Source: Microvirga aerilata
Lineage (GTDB): Bacteria > Pseudomonadota > Alphaproteobacteria > Rhizobiales > Beijerinckiaceae
NCBI RefSeq assembly: GCF_016743775.1
Contig: NZ_JAEQMY010000010.1
Coordinates: forward strand, 94,521 to 158,520
Length of the DNA: 64,000 nucleotides
Direction of reading: 5' to 3'
Shown: in pieces, positions 37,992 to 48,046 of the stretch
Position numbering within the stretch: position 1 is the stretch's first letter
How the letters are laid out: each line of letters begins with the position of its first letter
Notes under the pieces: generated by a model
Told to the model about the DNA's origin: nothing
The model's input: only the letters and a program-made list of their open reading frames with translations
Databases searched by the model: none
Made by a program: the position numbers and the translations under genes

Positions 37992-39110
37992 TTACACCCG
38001 CATCGGCATCAGGACGTAGAGGGCGGAAGCGCCTTCGCGGTCCTGGACGATGGTCGGGGAGCCGGGATCGGCAAGCTTGAACAGGGCGGTGTCCCCGTCG
38101 AGCTGAGCCGTGATGTCGAGGAGGTAGCGGGCGTTGAAGCCGATATCGATGGGAGACGCGTCGTAGTCGACCTCGATCTCCTCCGTGGCGCTGCCCGAGT
38201 CCGGGTTGTTCACGGTAAGCGTCAGGCGTCCCTCGCCCAGGGCAAGCTTCACCGCGCGGCCCCGCTCGGACGAGATGGTGGAAACGCGGTCCACGGCCTT
38301 GGAGAAGTCGGCCCGCTCGACCACCAGAACCTTGTCGTTCCCGGCCGGGATGACCCGCTGGTAGTCGGGGAAGGTGCCGTCGATGAGCTTGGAGGTCAGC
38401 ACCACGCCGTCGAAGGTCAGCCGCACCTTGGCGGAGGACAGCTCGATAGTAATGGTCTCGGAACCGTCCTCGACGAGCTTGACGATCTCGGCCACCGCCT
38501 TGCGGGGAACGATCACGCCGGGCATGCCCTCCGAGCCCGTGGGCGCCGGGATCTCGACCCGGGCGAGGCGGTGGCCGTCCGTGGCAACCGCGCGCATCAC
38601 CACCGATCCGCCCGCATCCAGGGTGTGGAGATAGATGCCGTTGAGGTAGTAGCGCGTCTCTTCCGTCGAGATCGCGAATTGCGTCTTCTCGATCAGGCGC
38701 TTGAGATCGGCGGCGGGCAGGGTGAAGCGGTGCGGCAGGTCGCCGGCGGCGAGATCGGGAAAATCGCTTTCCGGCAGAGCCTGGAGCATAAAGCGCGAGC
38801 GGCCGGAGCGGATCTGCACCTGACCCATGTCGGGGGTCATTTCCAGGGAGACCTGGGCGCCGTCCGACAATTTGCGGACGATGTCGTAGATCATGTAGGC
38901 CGGAACGGTGGTCGAGCCTGCCTCCGTGATGTCGGCCGGGATCGTTTCCGTCACCTCGATGTCGAGGTCGGTGGCCTTCAGGCGCAGGGAGCCTTCCTCG
39001 GCGCGCAGCAGGACGTTGGACAGGATCGGAATGGTATTGCGGCGCTCGACGACGCGGTGCACGTGCCCCAGCGCCTTCAGCAGAGCGGCGCGCTCAACGG
39101 TAACTCTCAT
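37992..39110 (-). CDS. dnaN: DNA polymerase III beta subunit (sliding clamp)
   Basis: A 372-residue clamp with all three DNA_pol3_beta domains: M-R-V-T-V-E-R-A-A-L-L start, T-D-G-H-R-L-A in domain 2, and L-Y-V-L-M-P-M-R-V at the end. The ATG at 39110 gives the standard N-terminus; the frame upstream is not part of the family. It follows dnaA by 166 bp on the same strand. Confidence 0.97.
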   Translation of the reverse strand: MRVTVERAALLKALGHVHRVVERRNTIPILSNVLLRAEEGSLRLKATDLDIEVTETIPADITEAGSTTVPAYMIYDIVRKLSDGAQVSLEMTPDMGQVQIRSGRSRFMLQALPESDFPDLAAGDLPHRFTLPAADLKRLIEKTQFAISTEETRYYLNGIYLHTLDAGGSVVMRAVATDGHRLARVEIPAPTGSEGMPGVIVPRKAVAEIVKLVEDGSETITIELSSAKVRLTFDGVVLTSKLIDGTFPDYQRVIPAGNDKVLVVERADFSKAVDRVSTISSERGRAVKLALGEGRLTLTVNNPDSGSATEEIEVDYDASPIDIGFNARYLLDITAQLDGDTALFKLADPGSPTIVQDREGASALYVLMPMRV

Positions 39111-39276
39111 AACCTCAGCACCTGTATTCGGTGAAATTCTTGGCTCAGACCCCGCAGCAGGACCGGCCTCGAGCGGGATCAAGCAGGGCCGCAAGATTGG
39201 CGGGTGTTGTGCGAGAAAGCAAGGCCAGGACTTTGCCCCCTCGCAGCATCCGCCCGGTGCCGCCCGGATAAAGGGC

Positions 39277-40779
39277 TTATTCCTGCAGCATCCGCTTGAG
39301 GAGCTCGACCTCGTCCGACAGGGTATGATCCTCGCCGATGGCCTTCTCGATCTTGCGCACCGCGTGCAGCACCGTGGTGTGGTCGCGCCCGCCGAAGCGG
39401 CGGCCGATCTCGGGCAGGGAGCGAAGGGTCAGCACCTTGGACAGGTACATGGCAATCTGGCGCGGCCGCACCACGGCGGCGGTGCGGCGTTCCGAGAGGA
39501 TGTCCGAACGGGAGACGTTGTAGCGCGAGGCCACCAGCTTCTGGATGTCCTCGATCTTGACCCGCTTGGGCTCCCGGTTGCGCACCAAGTCCCGGATCGC
39601 CGTCTCGGCCGTCTCCAGGGTGATGGCGGAGCCGGTGAGCGTCGCATGGGCGAGAAGCCGGTTGACGGCTCCCTCCAGATCGCGCCCGTTGGCGGTAATC
39701 GCCCGAGCCACGTAGGCGATCACGTTCGAGCCCACATCGAAGGTGGGATGAATGGTTTTCAGAGCCTCCACGCGGGTGGTGAGGATCGACGTGCGCAGCG
39801 CCTCGTCGAGAGCGCTGACCTCCACCACGAGGCCGCCGGCCAGGCGCGAGCGCACCCGCTCGTCCAGGTTCTCCAGGTCCGCCGGCGGACGATCCGCGGC
39901 GATCACGATCTGGCGGCCGGCATCGATGAGCGCGTTCAGCGTATGGCCGAATTCCTGCTGGATCTGCTTGCCCTGGATGAACTGCACGTCGTCGATGATG
40001 AGCAGGTCGATGCCGCGCAGGCGCTCCTTGAAGGCAAGGGACGTCTGGGCCTTCAGGGAGGCGACGAAGCCGTACATGAAGCGGTCGGCGGTGAGATAGA
40101 TGACCCGGCGGCCCTGCGCGCGGACCTCGTGGCCGATCGCATGCAGAAGATGGGTTTTGCCCAGGCCCACGCCCGCATGAAGATAAAGCGGGTTGTAGAT
40201 CGCCTGGCCGTTCTGGGCGTGCGCCACCCGGTCCGCCGCCGCATGGGCGAGGGCGTTGGAGCGTCCGACGATGAAGCTCTCGAAGGTAAGGCGGGAGTCG
40301 AGCGGTGCGCCGCCGAGCTCGCCGTTCTCGCCACGCTCCTCATGGGACGCAGCCATGGAGGGAAGCTTGATCTCTCCCGCGGAGCTCGGCATGGCCATGG
40401 AGGCTGCCGGAGCCGGGCGCGGGGCTTCGCTGACCCGCCGCCCGGCGGCGGGGTCGCGGCCCAGGGTGTTGCGCACACCGATGGAAACGCGCGCCACATC
40501 GGGAGCCTCGGAGCGGTAAACCGCGAGCACCCGGTCGGCATAATGGGATTCGATCCAGCTCTTCAGAAACCGGGTGGGAACCGTCAGATAGGCGCAGCCC
40601 TCGATCACCGAATCCAGCTCCAGGCGGCCGAACCAGCTGGCGAAAATATCCTCGCCCAGCTCTGCCCGAAGACGGCGCTTCACCCGCGCCCAGACATCCG
40701 ATGCCGTTTGTTCGCCGGGAACTTCCATGCCGTTTTCGCTGGGAGCGGCAAAGGTGCGGTGATCTTCGCTGCGATACAT
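39277..40779 (-). CDS. dnaA: chromosomal replication initiator DnaA
   Basis: A 500-residue AAA+ initiator. Domain I starts near W-A-R-V-K; domain III has Walker [10 protein letters not shown] (here A-G-V-G-L-G-K-T-H), Walker [10 protein letters not shown], and R-S-R-L-A-G-G; domain IV has the DNA-binding [11 protein letters not shown]. The ATG at 40779 follows GGAGGA seven bases upstream; the longer start at 40851 has none. Confidence 0.97.
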   Translation of the reverse strand: MYRSEDHRTFAAPSENGMEVPGEQTASDVWARVKRRLRAELGEDIFASWFGRLELDSVIEGCAYLTVPTRFLKSWIESHYADRVLAVYRSEAPDVARVSIGVRNTLGRDPAAGRRVSEAPRPAPAASMAMPSSAGEIKLPSMAASHEERGENGELGGAPLDSRLTFESFIVGRSNALAHAAADRVAHAQNGQAIYNPLYLHAGVGLGKTHLLHAIGHEVRAQGRRVIYLTADRFMYGFVASLKAQTSLAFKERLRGIDLLIIDDVQFIQGKQIQQEFGHTLNALIDAGRQIVIAADRPPADLENLDERVRSRLAGGLVVEVSALDEALRTSILTTRVEALKTIHPTFDVGSNVIAYVARAITANGRDLEGAVNRLLAHATLTGSAITLETAETAIRDLVRNREPKRVKIEDIQKLVASRYNVSRSDILSERRTAAVVRPRQIAMYLSKVLTLRSLPEIGRRFGGRDHTTVLHAVRKIEKAIGEDHTLSDEVELLKRMLQE

Positions 40780-41142
40780 CAATGTTCCTCCACGAGGTTC
40801 TGCCTGTTCAAGGCCAGAACCCCTACGCATGTCCCGTTTTGAACACATCAAGGCACAACGGCCTCACAGGGTGTTCAAAACTTGGCGCCCCCAGTTGTAC
40901 TAAAGATTATATATTCATTTATCAGTGGAGATGATCGTCAGGCGCCATCTCCTTTGTCTTCACTCAAGGTCTATCAAGTCTACCCCTTGGTAAAGGATGA
41001 GCCTTCGCTTGCTTCTTGAGAGAATGAAACAATGCCCTATCCCCGCACTTGATGTGTTTAGTTCGAGCCTTGATCGAAAGACTTAACGGCGAACCGTCGA
41101 AGTAAGGTGACCTTACACAGGGAGCGCGACGGGGCGCAATAT

Positions 41143-41405
41143 GAGTCCGTCAACACGCAAGCCCCTCAAACCCCTTCATCGGGTCCACAGCCTCGTCCAC
41201 AGGTTTTGAATCTGGGCTGTAAAGTCCTGACTCTTCAACTGATTCACTGTTCCACCGCAGCCGGCTCGCGGGCCGCAAAAAAGGTTTTTGCGCAACCTTG
41301 ATTCACTGTCGATTCGCAACGACTCAAGAGGTGATTCTGATGCTTCGCGTTGCTTTGCCTGCTAAGCTCTTGAAGATGCTCAGGCTTTTATGTGCGTTTT
41401 GAATC
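41143..41405. promoter_or_regulatory. cluster of nine GANTC (CcrM methylation) sites
   Basis: Sites begin at 41143, 41208, 41229, 41241, 41300, 41311, 41321, 41333 and 41401. About one is expected in 256 bp of random sequence; nine fall in 263 bp. Cell-cycle methylation of origin DNA by CcrM is known in Alphaproteobacteria. Confidence 0.7.
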
Positions 41406-41455
41406 CGGTCCATGGGTCGTTCACCCTGTCAATCCGGGATAAAGTCAAGCTCTCG

Positions 41456-41464
41456 TGTGGATAA
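41456..41464 (-). promoter_or_regulatory. DnaA box
   Basis: TGTGGATAA is the exact reverse complement of the consensus TTATCCACA, and it lies in the dnaA-rpsT gap. Confidence 0.65.
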
Positions 41465-41493
41465 ATTGCGCAGGCGATTTCGGGGCCGGAAAC

Positions 41494-41520
41494 GAAAAAA
41501 CCCGGCCTTGCGGCCGGGTC
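41494..41520 (-). terminator. intrinsic terminator of rpsT
   Basis: Read on the minus strand: ACCCGGCCGCAAGGCCGGGT followed by TTTTTT. A classic GC stem and T-run, 37 bases past the rpsT stop. Confidence 0.9.
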
Positions 41521-41557
41521 GAATCGTCGGATGAAAAGACAGCTGTGAGGCTGCTTT

Positions 41558-41824
41558 TTAGGCGCTCAGCGTCTTGATGCGGCTCGCCAGGCGCGAGACC
41601 TTCCGCGAAGCGGTGTTCTTGTGCACGATGCCCTTCTGGGCTGCGCGCATCATTTCCGGCTCGGCGGCACGGAGGGCTGCCGCAGCTTCAGTCTGGTTGC
41701 CGGAGGCGATTGCCTCTTCGACCTTGCGCACGAAGGTCCGCATGCGGCTGCGACGCGACCGATTGATCTCGGTGCGCTTCGCGATCTTGCGGGTCATCTT
41801 CTTGGCGGACACGGTGTTGGCCAT
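41558..41824 (-). CDS. rpsT: 30S ribosomal protein S20
   Basis: An 88-residue basic protein with the S20 layout: M-A-N-T-x-[17 protein letters not shown], and the C-terminal [17 protein letters not shown]. Binds 16S rRNA early in 30S assembly. ATG 41824. Own terminator downstream; dnaA follows beyond the origin region, as in related species. Confidence 0.97.
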   Translation of the reverse strand: MANTVSAKKMTRKIAKRTEINRSRRSRMRTFVRKVEEAIASGNQTEAAAALRAAEPEMMRAAQKGIVHKNTASRKVSRLASRIKTLSA

Positions 41825-41915
41825 GGCCCATCCTCGTTCTTTAAAAATCCCGATGCGCCAAGCTCAAGCTTGTCGAGAGCTCCGGCAGCGATCGGTTGAT
41901 TGCATGGAAACCGAA

Positions 41916-41938
41916 GAGCCCGCGGGACGCGCGGGCTC
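41916..41938 (-). terminator. probable terminator downstream of the TauE-type gene
   Basis: A perfect stem GAGCCCGCG (41916-41924) with CGCGGGCTC (41930-41938), loop GGACG. On the minus strand it is followed by a T-rich tail. Confidence 0.5.
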
Positions 41939-41998
41939 ATGTGAGGCGGCTTATAGACGCGAAGACCGCAAGCGTCAATAACTGTAGGCCTTTGCGCG

Positions 41999-42802
41999 TC
42001 AAAAAAGCATCGAGACGGCCCGCTGCAGGCCCTGACGCCACGGATTGGCAGGATCGAGCAGGAGCCTGAGCGCCATCAGGCTCGACACCAGAACCAAGAG
42101 GGGGCGGATGATCCGGGACCCCAGCCGCATCGCCACGCGCGAGCCGAGCTGGGCTCCGAGGAGCGATGCGCCGGCCATGACAAAGCCCAAGGACCACACC
42201 ACCGTGCCGGTGGCCGCATAAAGCAGGAGGCTGCCGAAATTGCTCGCGAAATTGACGAGCTTGGTATGGGCGGTCGCCCGCACCACCCCGTAGCCCAGGA
42301 GCGTCACGAAGGCGAGCATGTAAAAGGAGCCTGCGCCGGGCCCGAAGATGCCGTCGTAAAAGCCGATCGCCACCGGGGCGGTGAGGCCGAAGGCCAGCGT
42401 GGTCATGCGGGCATGGGCATCTTCGTCCTTTACCTTGCGCGAGAAGGCGAAGTAGAGGGCAATCGCGATCAGCAGCAGCGGGATCAGCACCTCGAGGGCG
42501 GAGCGCGGCAGGAAGCGGACGCACAGGGCGCCCGCAATGCTGCTCAAGAAGGCGACCAGGGTGAACCCCCAGGCCTTCTTCCACTCGATCAGGCCCTTGC
42601 GCCCGAAAGTATAGGTGGCGGAGGCCGCAGCCACCGAGCCCTGCACCTTGTTGGTGGCGATGGCCTGTGCCGGATCGAGGCCCGCGAGCAGAAGGGCCGG
42701 CACCGTCAGAAGCCCGCCGCCGCCCGCAATGGAATCCACGAAGCCTGCCAGGAAGGAGACCGCGGCGAGCGCCGCGATCATGTCGAACCCGATCTCGCCC
42801 AC
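41999..42802 (-). CDS. TauE/SafE family sulfite-type exporter
   Basis: About 267 residues with eight hydrophobic segments and the family motif F-L-A-G-F-V-D-S-I-A-G-G-G-G-L-L-T-V-P-A in helix 1, and I-F-G-P-G-A-G-S-F-Y in the second half. Likely exports small anions such as sulfite or sulfoacetate. GTG at 42802 begins two bases past the echA stop; an internal ATG at 42781 is also possible. Confidence 0.82.
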   Translation of the reverse strand: MGEIGFDMIAALAAVSFLAGFVDSIAGGGGLLTVPALLLAGLDPAQAIATNKVQGSVAAASATYTFGRKGLIEWKKAWGFTLVAFLSSIAGALCVRFLPRSALEVLIPLLLIAIALYFAFSRKVKDEDAHARMTTLAFGLTAPVAIGFYDGIFGPGAGSFYMLAFVTLLGYGVVRATAHTKLVNFASNFGSLLLYAATGTVVWSLGFVMAGASLLGAQLGSRVAMRLGSRIIRPLLVLVSSLMALRLLLDPANPWRQGLQRAVSMLF

Positions 42803-42804
42803 GA

Positions 42805-43578
42805 TCAGTCGTTCTTGAACGCGGCCGGGCGTTTTTCCACGAAAGCGGCCATGCCTTCCTTCTGGTCGGCGGTGGCGAACATCGCGTGGAACAGGCGCCG
42901 CTCGAAGCGGATGCCCTCGGAGAGCGAGACTTCGTCGGCCCGGCTGATCGTCTCCTTCGTCATCATGGCGATGGGCAGCGACATGGACGCGATGGTCTCC
43001 GCCGTCTTCATCACCTCGGGAAGAAGATCGGCGAGGGGCACCACCCGGGCCACGAGCCCGGAGCGCTCCGCTTCCTCGGCTCCCATCATGCGGCCCGTCA
43101 GGCACATTTCCATGGCCTTGGCCTTGCCGATCAGCCGGGTCAGGCGCTGGGTGCCGCCCATGCCGGGCATCACGCCGAGCTTGATCTCGGGCTGGCCGAA
43201 CTTGGCGTTGTCGGCCGCGATGATGAAGTCGCACATCATGGCGAACTCGCAGCCGCCGCCGAGCGCAAAGCCCGCCACCGCGGCGATCATGGGCTTGCGC
43301 CGCCCCGACACCTTCTCCCAGCCGGAGAAGAAATCGGCCATGTAGGTGTGCGGGTAAGTGAGCGCCGCCATTTCCTTGATGTCGGCGCCGGCCGCAAAGG
43401 CCTTCTCCGAACCGGTGATGACGATGCAGCCGATGTCATGATCCGCCTCGAAGGCGTCGAGCGCCTGGTTCACCTCGTTAAGCAGCGCCGAGTTGAGGGC
43501 GTTCAGGGCCTGAGGCCGGTTGAGCGTGATCAGCCCCACCTTTCCGCGGGTCTCAACGAGAATTGTCTCAAAAGCCAT
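42805..43578 (-). CDS. echA: enoyl-CoA hydratase
   Basis: A 257-residue crotonase-fold protein: oxyanion motif [19 protein letters not shown], and catalytic Glu in [12 protein letters not shown]. Hydrates trans-2-enoyl-CoA in fatty-acid oxidation. The gene next to rpsT and mutM is conserved in the order. A RBS precedes the ATG at 43578. Confidence 0.9.
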   Translation of the reverse strand: MAFETILVETRGKVGLITLNRPQALNALNSALLNEVNQALDAFEADHDIGCIVITGSEKAFAAGADIKEMAALTYPHTYMADFFSGWEKVSGRRKPMIAAVAGFALGGGCEFAMMCDFIIAADNAKFGQPEIKLGVMPGMGGTQRLTRLIGKAKAMEMCLTGRMMGAEEAERSGLVARVVPLADLLPEVMKTAETIASMSLPIAMMTKETISRADEVSLSEGIRFERRLFHAMFATADQKEGMAAFVEKRPAAFKND

Positions 43579-43658
43579 GCCGGCATCTCCTCCTCAATCG
43601 GGAGACACCGGTAGGCGAGGCCGCCAGGCCTCGCAAGTGAAAAACAGGGCTCTCGCCG

Positions 43659-44471
43659 TCAAGGGACCATCCGGCGATACAGGTGCCAAGTGGCATGCCC
43701 CAGGACGGGAAGCACCACCGCAAGCCCGATGAAAAGCGGGATGAAGCCCACCGCCAGAAGAGCCCCGACGATGAGCGCCCAAAGCAGCATCGGGCCGGGA
43801 TTGGCCGCAACCGCCCGGATCGACGTGAGGATTGCCGGGATAGCGCCGATGTTCCGGTCGAGCAGCAGCGGGAAGGACACCACGCTGATGCAGAAGACCA
43901 CCGCGCTGAAAACGAACCCGAGGGCGTTGCCCGCGATGATCAGCCACCAGCCGTTCCGGGTCGTGAGGACCTCGCTCAAGAAAGCGCTCATCGATTCGGG
44001 AGCGTGCCAGCCGAACAGGGACTGATAGAGCGTCTGGGCGGTCAACAGCCAGGCGAGGAAGATCACCATCAGCAGGATCCCGAGGGCTGCGATGGAGCCG
44101 ATGGACGGCGAGCGGAAGAGATCCGCCATGCTCTGCCAGGAGAGGTCCAGCCCCTGCTCCCTCCGGCGGCTGATCTCATAAAGGCCCACGGCCGCCAGGG
44201 GGCCGACCAGGGCAAAGCCCGACATGAGCGGGAACAGGATCGGCAGCATGTTGTAGCCGAAGGCAAGCCCCGCAAAGAAGATGCCGATAATCGGGTACAT
44301 GAGGCCGAGAAAGACCAAATGAGTCGGGCTGGCCCAGAAATCGGCCACGCCCTGCCTCAAGGCCTCCATGAGATCGGCAGAGCCGATGCGGCGGACCGCG
44401 AGAGGCTCCGATGCCGGGCCTGCCTGGGAGTCGGAGATGGGGGTGTCGGAGACGATGGTGTGCCTGGCCAT
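43659..44471 (-). CDS. DUF2189 membrane protein
   Basis: A 270-residue protein with about six membrane helices and the family features G-V-A-D-F-W-A-S-P-T-H-L-V-F-L-G-L and F-G-Y-N-M-L-P-I-L-F-P-L-M. Function unknown. The ATG at 44471 has AAGGA upstream; a start at 44498 lies in the palindrome. Confidence 0.82.
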   Translation of the reverse strand: MARHTIVSDTPISDSQAGPASEPLAVRRIGSADLMEALRQGVADFWASPTHLVFLGLMYPIIGIFFAGLAFGYNMLPILFPLMSGFALVGPLAAVGLYEISRRREQGLDLSWQSMADLFRSPSIGSIAALGILLMVIFLAWLLTAQTLYQSLFGWHAPESMSAFLSEVLTTRNGWWLIIAGNALGFVFSAVVFCISVVSFPLLLDRNIGAIPAILTSIRAVAANPGPMLLWALIVGALLAVGFIPLFIGLAVVLPVLGHATWHLYRRMVP

Positions 44472-44483
44472 GGCTGTCCTTCC

Positions 44484-44497
44484 TGAACACGTGTTCA
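44484..44497. promoter_or_regulatory. 14-bp perfect palindrome, possible operator
   Basis: TGAACACGTGTTCA, 12 bases before the DUF2189 start codon. A perfect palindrome of this size so close to a start suggests a TetR- or similar-type operator. Confidence 0.35.
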
Positions 44498-44617
44498 AGT
44501 GGCCGCGAGACCGGTCATGCAGACGCCGCAGACGGGGAGTCGCAACCTGCCGAAGGAGAGGAGTCTACGCCTCTTGAGCCGTTCTGTCGCCGGGGTGGCG
44601 ATCACATTCTTGGGGGC

Positions 44618-45505
44618 TTAGGACCGCTTCTGGCATTCCGGGCAGTAGAAGGTGGAGCGCCCGGATTGCACCAGCCGGGCCACCGTGCCGGAGCAGCCGG
44701 GGGTCACGCAGGGCTCCTTCTCCCGGTCGTAGACCCGGAAGGAGTGCTGGAAATAGCCGAGCGAGCCGTCCACCTGGGCATGGTCGCGCAAGGTGGAGCC
44801 GCCGGCCTCAACGGCCTCCGAGAGCACGTCCCTGATGACGTCCGCGAGCTGGCGGGCCTTGTCCGTGGGCTCGCCCTTCTTGCCCACGAGGGAGCCTGCC
44901 GGAGCCTCGGGGTGGAGGCCGGTGCGGAACAGGGCCTCGCAGACATAGATGTTGCCCAGGCCCGCGATCAGGCGCTGGTCGAGGAGAGCCGCCTTCAGGG
45001 GCGTGCGCTTGCCTGCAAAGAGCCCCGCGATGGTCTCGCCCGAGAGCTCGTTGCCGAGGGGCTCGATGCCCATGCCGGCGAAATGCTTGGAGGTCTCGAT
45101 GCCGGACCGGGGCACCAGATCCATGAAGCCGAAGCGGCGGGCGTCATTGTAGGTGACGGTTGCGCCGTTGGAGAGCCCGAACACCACATGATCGTGAGCC
45201 CCCGATCCGCCATGCTCATGATGGAACTCCCCCGGCATGCGGGTGGCGCCCCCTTGGGCTACCAGAAAGCGGCCGGACATGCCCAGATGCATGACCAGAA
45301 CCTCGCCCGAGGAGAGATCGGCCAGCAGATACTTGGCCCGGCGGCCGAGCGCCTTGACCTCCTGGCCTTCCAGGCGTTCGGCAAACCGGTCGGGGAAGGG
45401 AAAGCGCAGATCGGGCCGGCGCTGGATCACCTGGGTGAAGCGGGCTCCGACCATGGCGGGCTCCAGGCCGCGGCGCACGGTTTCGACTTCGGGCAGTTCA
45501 GGCAT
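44618..45505 (-). CDS. mutM: formamidopyrimidine-DNA glycosylase
   Basis: A 295-residue Fpg/Nei enzyme. Catalytic P2-E3 at the start (M-P-E-L-P-E-V-E), helix-two-turns-helix [10 protein letters not shown], and a C-terminal zinc finger C-x4-C...C-P-E-C. Removes 8-oxoguanine. The ATG at 45505 is required because P2 is the nucleophile. Divergent from ubiE. Confidence 0.96.
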   Translation of the reverse strand: MPELPEVETVRRGLEPAMVGARFTQVIQRRPDLRFPFPDRFAERLEGQEVKALGRRAKYLLADLSSGEVLVMHLGMSGRFLVAQGGATRMPGEFHHEHGGSGAHDHVVFGLSNGATVTYNDARRFGFMDLVPRSGIETSKHFAGMGIEPLGNELSGETIAGLFAGKRTPLKAALLDQRLIAGLGNIYVCEALFRTGLHPEAPAGSLVGKKGEPTDKARQLADVIRDVLSEAVEAGGSTLRDHAQVDGSLGYFQHSFRVYDREKEPCVTPGCSGTVARLVQSGRSTFYCPECQKRS

Positions 45506-45578
45506 CAACCATCTCTCGGCTTCTTGAGGGCTCTTACATAGCCATCCGGTCCCGCTTCCGCTATGGATCCCCACATTA

Positions 45579-45691
45579 GCGCATCGTGCGGGAAAAGTGG
45601 CTCCGGTTTACCGCGCCGACGATGCGCACTTCAAAGGGTGGAGCACCGGATATATCCCAAAAGTGCAAATCCACTTTTGGGCTCGATGCTC
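45579..45691. repeat. two-hairpin intergenic repeat, family B copy 2
   Basis: GCGCATCGT (45579-45587) pairs with ACGATGCGC (45619-45627). A second palindrome runs from GAGCACCGGA (45641) to TCGATGCTC (45691) and encloses CCCAAAAGTG facing CACTTTTGGG. Same two-hairpin order and spacing as 6095-6191; fills the mutM-ubiE gap. Confidence 0.7.
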
Positions 45692-45717
45692 TAGGTGACG
45701 AGAGGTTTTGCCAGATC

Positions 45718-46467
45718 ATGACCGACGAGAACACCCATTTCGGCTTCCAGTCCGTGCCGCTGGGCGAAAAGCAGGGCAAGGTCAACGAGGTCTTCCGCTC
45801 GGTGGCGGGCCGCTACGACCTGATGAACGACCTCATGTCGGCAGGCCTCCACCGCATCTGGAAGGACACCCTCGTCAACACCGTACGCCCGCCCCGGGAC
45901 CGGCCGTTCCGCCACCTCGACGTGGCCGGCGGCACCGGGGACGTGGCCTTCCGCATCCTGGACGCCGGCGGTCCCCAGACCCACGTGACCGTGCTCGACA
46001 TCAATGGCGAGATGCTGAAGGTAGGCGAGGAGCGGGCCGGCCATGCTTACGACGGCCGCATCGATTTCGTCGAGGCCAATGCGGAGGAGCTGCCCCTCGA
46101 ATCGAAGACCTACGACGCCTACACCATCGCCTTTGGCATCCGGAACGTGCCGCGCATCGACGCGGCCCTGCGCGAGGCGCATCGGGTTCTCAAGCCCGGC
46201 GGGCGCTTCCTCTGCCTTGAATTCTCGAAGGTGGACGTGCCGGTCCTGGACAGGATCTACGACGCTTATTCCTTCAACGTCATCCCGCGCCTCGGGCAGA
46301 TGGTGACGGGGGACGCCGAGTCCTATCAGTACCTCGTGGAATCGATCCGCCGCTTCCCGACGCCTGCCGCTTTTGCGCGGATGATCGAGGAGGCGGGCTT
46401 CAAGCGCGTTACCCATCGCTCGCTCACCGCCGGCGTGGTGGCGGTTCACTCGGGCTGGAAGATCTAA
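45718..46467 (+). CDS. ubiE: UbiE methyltransferase for ubiquinone/menaquinone
   Basis: A 249-residue SAM-dependent C-methyltransferase: [18 protein letters not shown]-AdoMet motif [11 protein letters not shown], then [10 protein letters not shown]. Adds the C5 methyl in ubiquinone synthesis. The ATG at 45718 is chosen; upstream bases are the family B repeat. Followed by ubiB 4 bp on. Confidence 0.95.
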   Translation: MTDENTHFGFQSVPLGEKQGKVNEVFRSVAGRYDLMNDLMSAGLHRIWKDTLVNTVRPPRDRPFRHLDVAGGTGDVAFRILDAGGPQTHVTVLDINGEMLKVGEERAGHAYDGRIDFVEANAEELPLESKTYDAYTIAFGIRNVPRIDAALREAHRVLKPGGRFLCLEFSKVDVPVLDRIYDAYSFNVIPRLGQMVTGDAESYQYLVESIRRFPTPAAFARMIEEAGFKRVTHRSLTAGVVAVHSGWKI

Positions 46468-46471
46468 GCCC

Positions 46472-48046
46472 GTGATCGGCAGCTTCTTTCACCTCGCCCG
46501 GAACCTGCATGCCGGGTTCGTCCTTGCCCGCGAGGGCGCACTCGCGCTCGTCGATCCGAGCGCTCTGCCGCCTGCCGCTCGCCTTGCTTTGCGGATGGCG
46601 CGCCTCATCGAGCGGCCGCAGGCCGAGGAGGGCGCGGCACGGCTTTCCAAGGCGCTCACCCGGCTCGGACCCTCCTATGTGAAGTTCGGCCAGTTCCTGG
46701 CGACCCGCCCCGATATCGTCGGCGTGGCGGCGGCCCGCGACCTGGAACGCCTGCAGGACCGGATGCTACCCTTTCCAAGGGCCGAGGCGGTGCGCATGGT
46801 CGAGACCGCATTGGGCCGCCCCCTCGACATGCTGTTCCTGGAGTTCAGCGAGCCGCTCGCCGCCGCCTCCATCGCGCAGGTTCACAAGGCTCGCATCCGC
46901 ACCGCGGAGGGCGAGGAAACCGTGGCCGTGAAGGTGGTGCGGCCCGGCGTCCGCGAGCGCTTTGCCCGCGACCTGCAGGCCATGCGCGCCGCAGCCCGCC
47001 TGTTCGAGCGCCTCGTGCCCGATGCCCGCCGCCTCAAGCCCCTGGAGATCGTGGAGGCGCTCGCCCGCTCCGTCGCCGTCGAGATGGACCTGCGCCTGGA
47101 GGCGGCCGCCGTCTCGGAGCTGGCGGAGAACACCCGGGACGATCCCGATTTCCGGGTGCCGAAGCCCGAATGGGACCTCACCGCCCGCGACGTGCTCACC
47201 ACCACCTGGATCGACGGCATCCGCCTCAACGACATTGAGGCCATCCAGGCTGCAGGCTTCGACCGGGTGGCGCTCGGGCGCACGGTGATCCAGTCCTTCC
47301 TGCGCCATGCCATCCGCGACGGCTATTTCCACGCCGACATGCATCCCGGCAACCTGTTCATCGACCCGGAAGGCCGCCTCGTCGCCGTCGATTTCGGCAT
47401 CATGGGGCGGCTCGGCATGAAGGAGCGGCGTTTCCTCGCCGAAATCCTTTTAGGCTTCATCCGCCGCGATTACCTGCGGGTGGCGCAGGTGCATTTCGAG
47501 GCGGGCTACGTGCCGCCGCACCACTCGGTGGAGGATTTCGCCCAGGCGATCCGGGCCATCGGCGAGCCGATCCACGACCGGCGGGCCGACGAAATCTCCA
47601 TGGCGAAGCTGCTCACGCTTCTGTTCGAGATCACGGCGCTGTTCGACATGGCGACCCGCATCGAACTGGTGATGCTGCAGAAGACCATGGTGGTGGTGGA
47701 GGGCGTGGCCCGTAATCTCGACCCGAAGCTCGACATGTGGACCACCTCCGAGCCCGTGGTGCGCGAATGGATCGAGCGCAATCTCGGGCCGCTGGGCCGC
47801 GCCGAGCAGGCGGGCCGGGGCCTGTGGACGCTGGCCGGCGTCATCGGCGACCTGCCGGATCTGGCCCTTCGGGCCGAGCGGGTTCTCAACCAGCTTGAGG
47901 ACGTGACGGCGCGGGGCGTGTCGCTGAACCAGGACAGCGTCGCGGCCATCGGGCGGGCCGAGGCTCGCGGCAACCGCTGGGGCGTGGCGGCCTTGTGGAT
48001 TATCGCGGCCTCGCTGATGATCATGCTGTTCAGAGGGCTCGCATGA
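46472..48046 (+). CDS. ubiB: UbiB ubiquinone-biosynthesis kinase-like protein
   Basis: A 524-residue ABC1/ADCK-type protein: [11 protein letters not shown] (KxGQ), the alanine-rich loop [18 protein letters not shown] (HxDxHPGN) and V-D-F-G-I-M-G. Two C-terminal helices anchor it to the membrane. Supports ubiquinone synthesis, probably as an ATPase. Starts GTG 46472, four bases after ubiE, and ends in the coaBC start. Confidence 0.94.
   Translation: MIGSFFHLARNLHAGFVLAREGALALVDPSALPPAARLALRMARLIERPQAEEGAARLSKALTRLGPSYVKFGQFLATRPDIVGVAAARDLERLQDRMLPFPRAEAVRMVETALGRPLDMLFLEFSEPLAAASIAQVHKARIRTAEGEETVAVKVVRPGVRERFARDLQAMRAAARLFERLVPDARRLKPLEIVEALARSVAVEMDLRLEAAAVSELAENTRDDPDFRVPKPEWDLTARDVLTTTWIDGIRLNDIEAIQAAGFDRVALGRTVIQSFLRHAIRDGYFHADMHPGNLFIDPEGRLVAVDFGIMGRLGMKERRFLAEILLGFIRRDYLRVAQVHFEAGYVPPHHSVEDFAQAIRAIGEPIHDRRADEISMAKLLTLLFEITALFDMATRIELVMLQKTMVVVEGVARNLDPKLDMWTTSEPVVREWIERNLGPLGRAEQAGRGLWTLAGVIGDLPDLALRAERVLNQLEDVTARGVSLNQDSVAAIGRAEARGNRWGVAALWIIAASLMIMLFRGLA

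Larger units (their letters stand above)
40780..41557. other. 778-bp dnaA-rpsT intergenic region, putative oriC
   Basis: No gene is supported. A perfect DnaA box TGTGGATAA stands at 41456-41464, with weaker TCCACAG boxes at 41173-41180 and 41185-41192. An AT-rich tract (40901-40925) could be the unwinding element. Nine GANTC sites cluster at 41143-41405. Position beside dnaA, rpsT and the facing gene orders supports an origin. Confidence 0.65.

Noticed and set aside
41107..41301. 64-codon frame in the origin region
   Set aside because: GTG start, no family, lies across the GANTC cluster; composition does not look coding.
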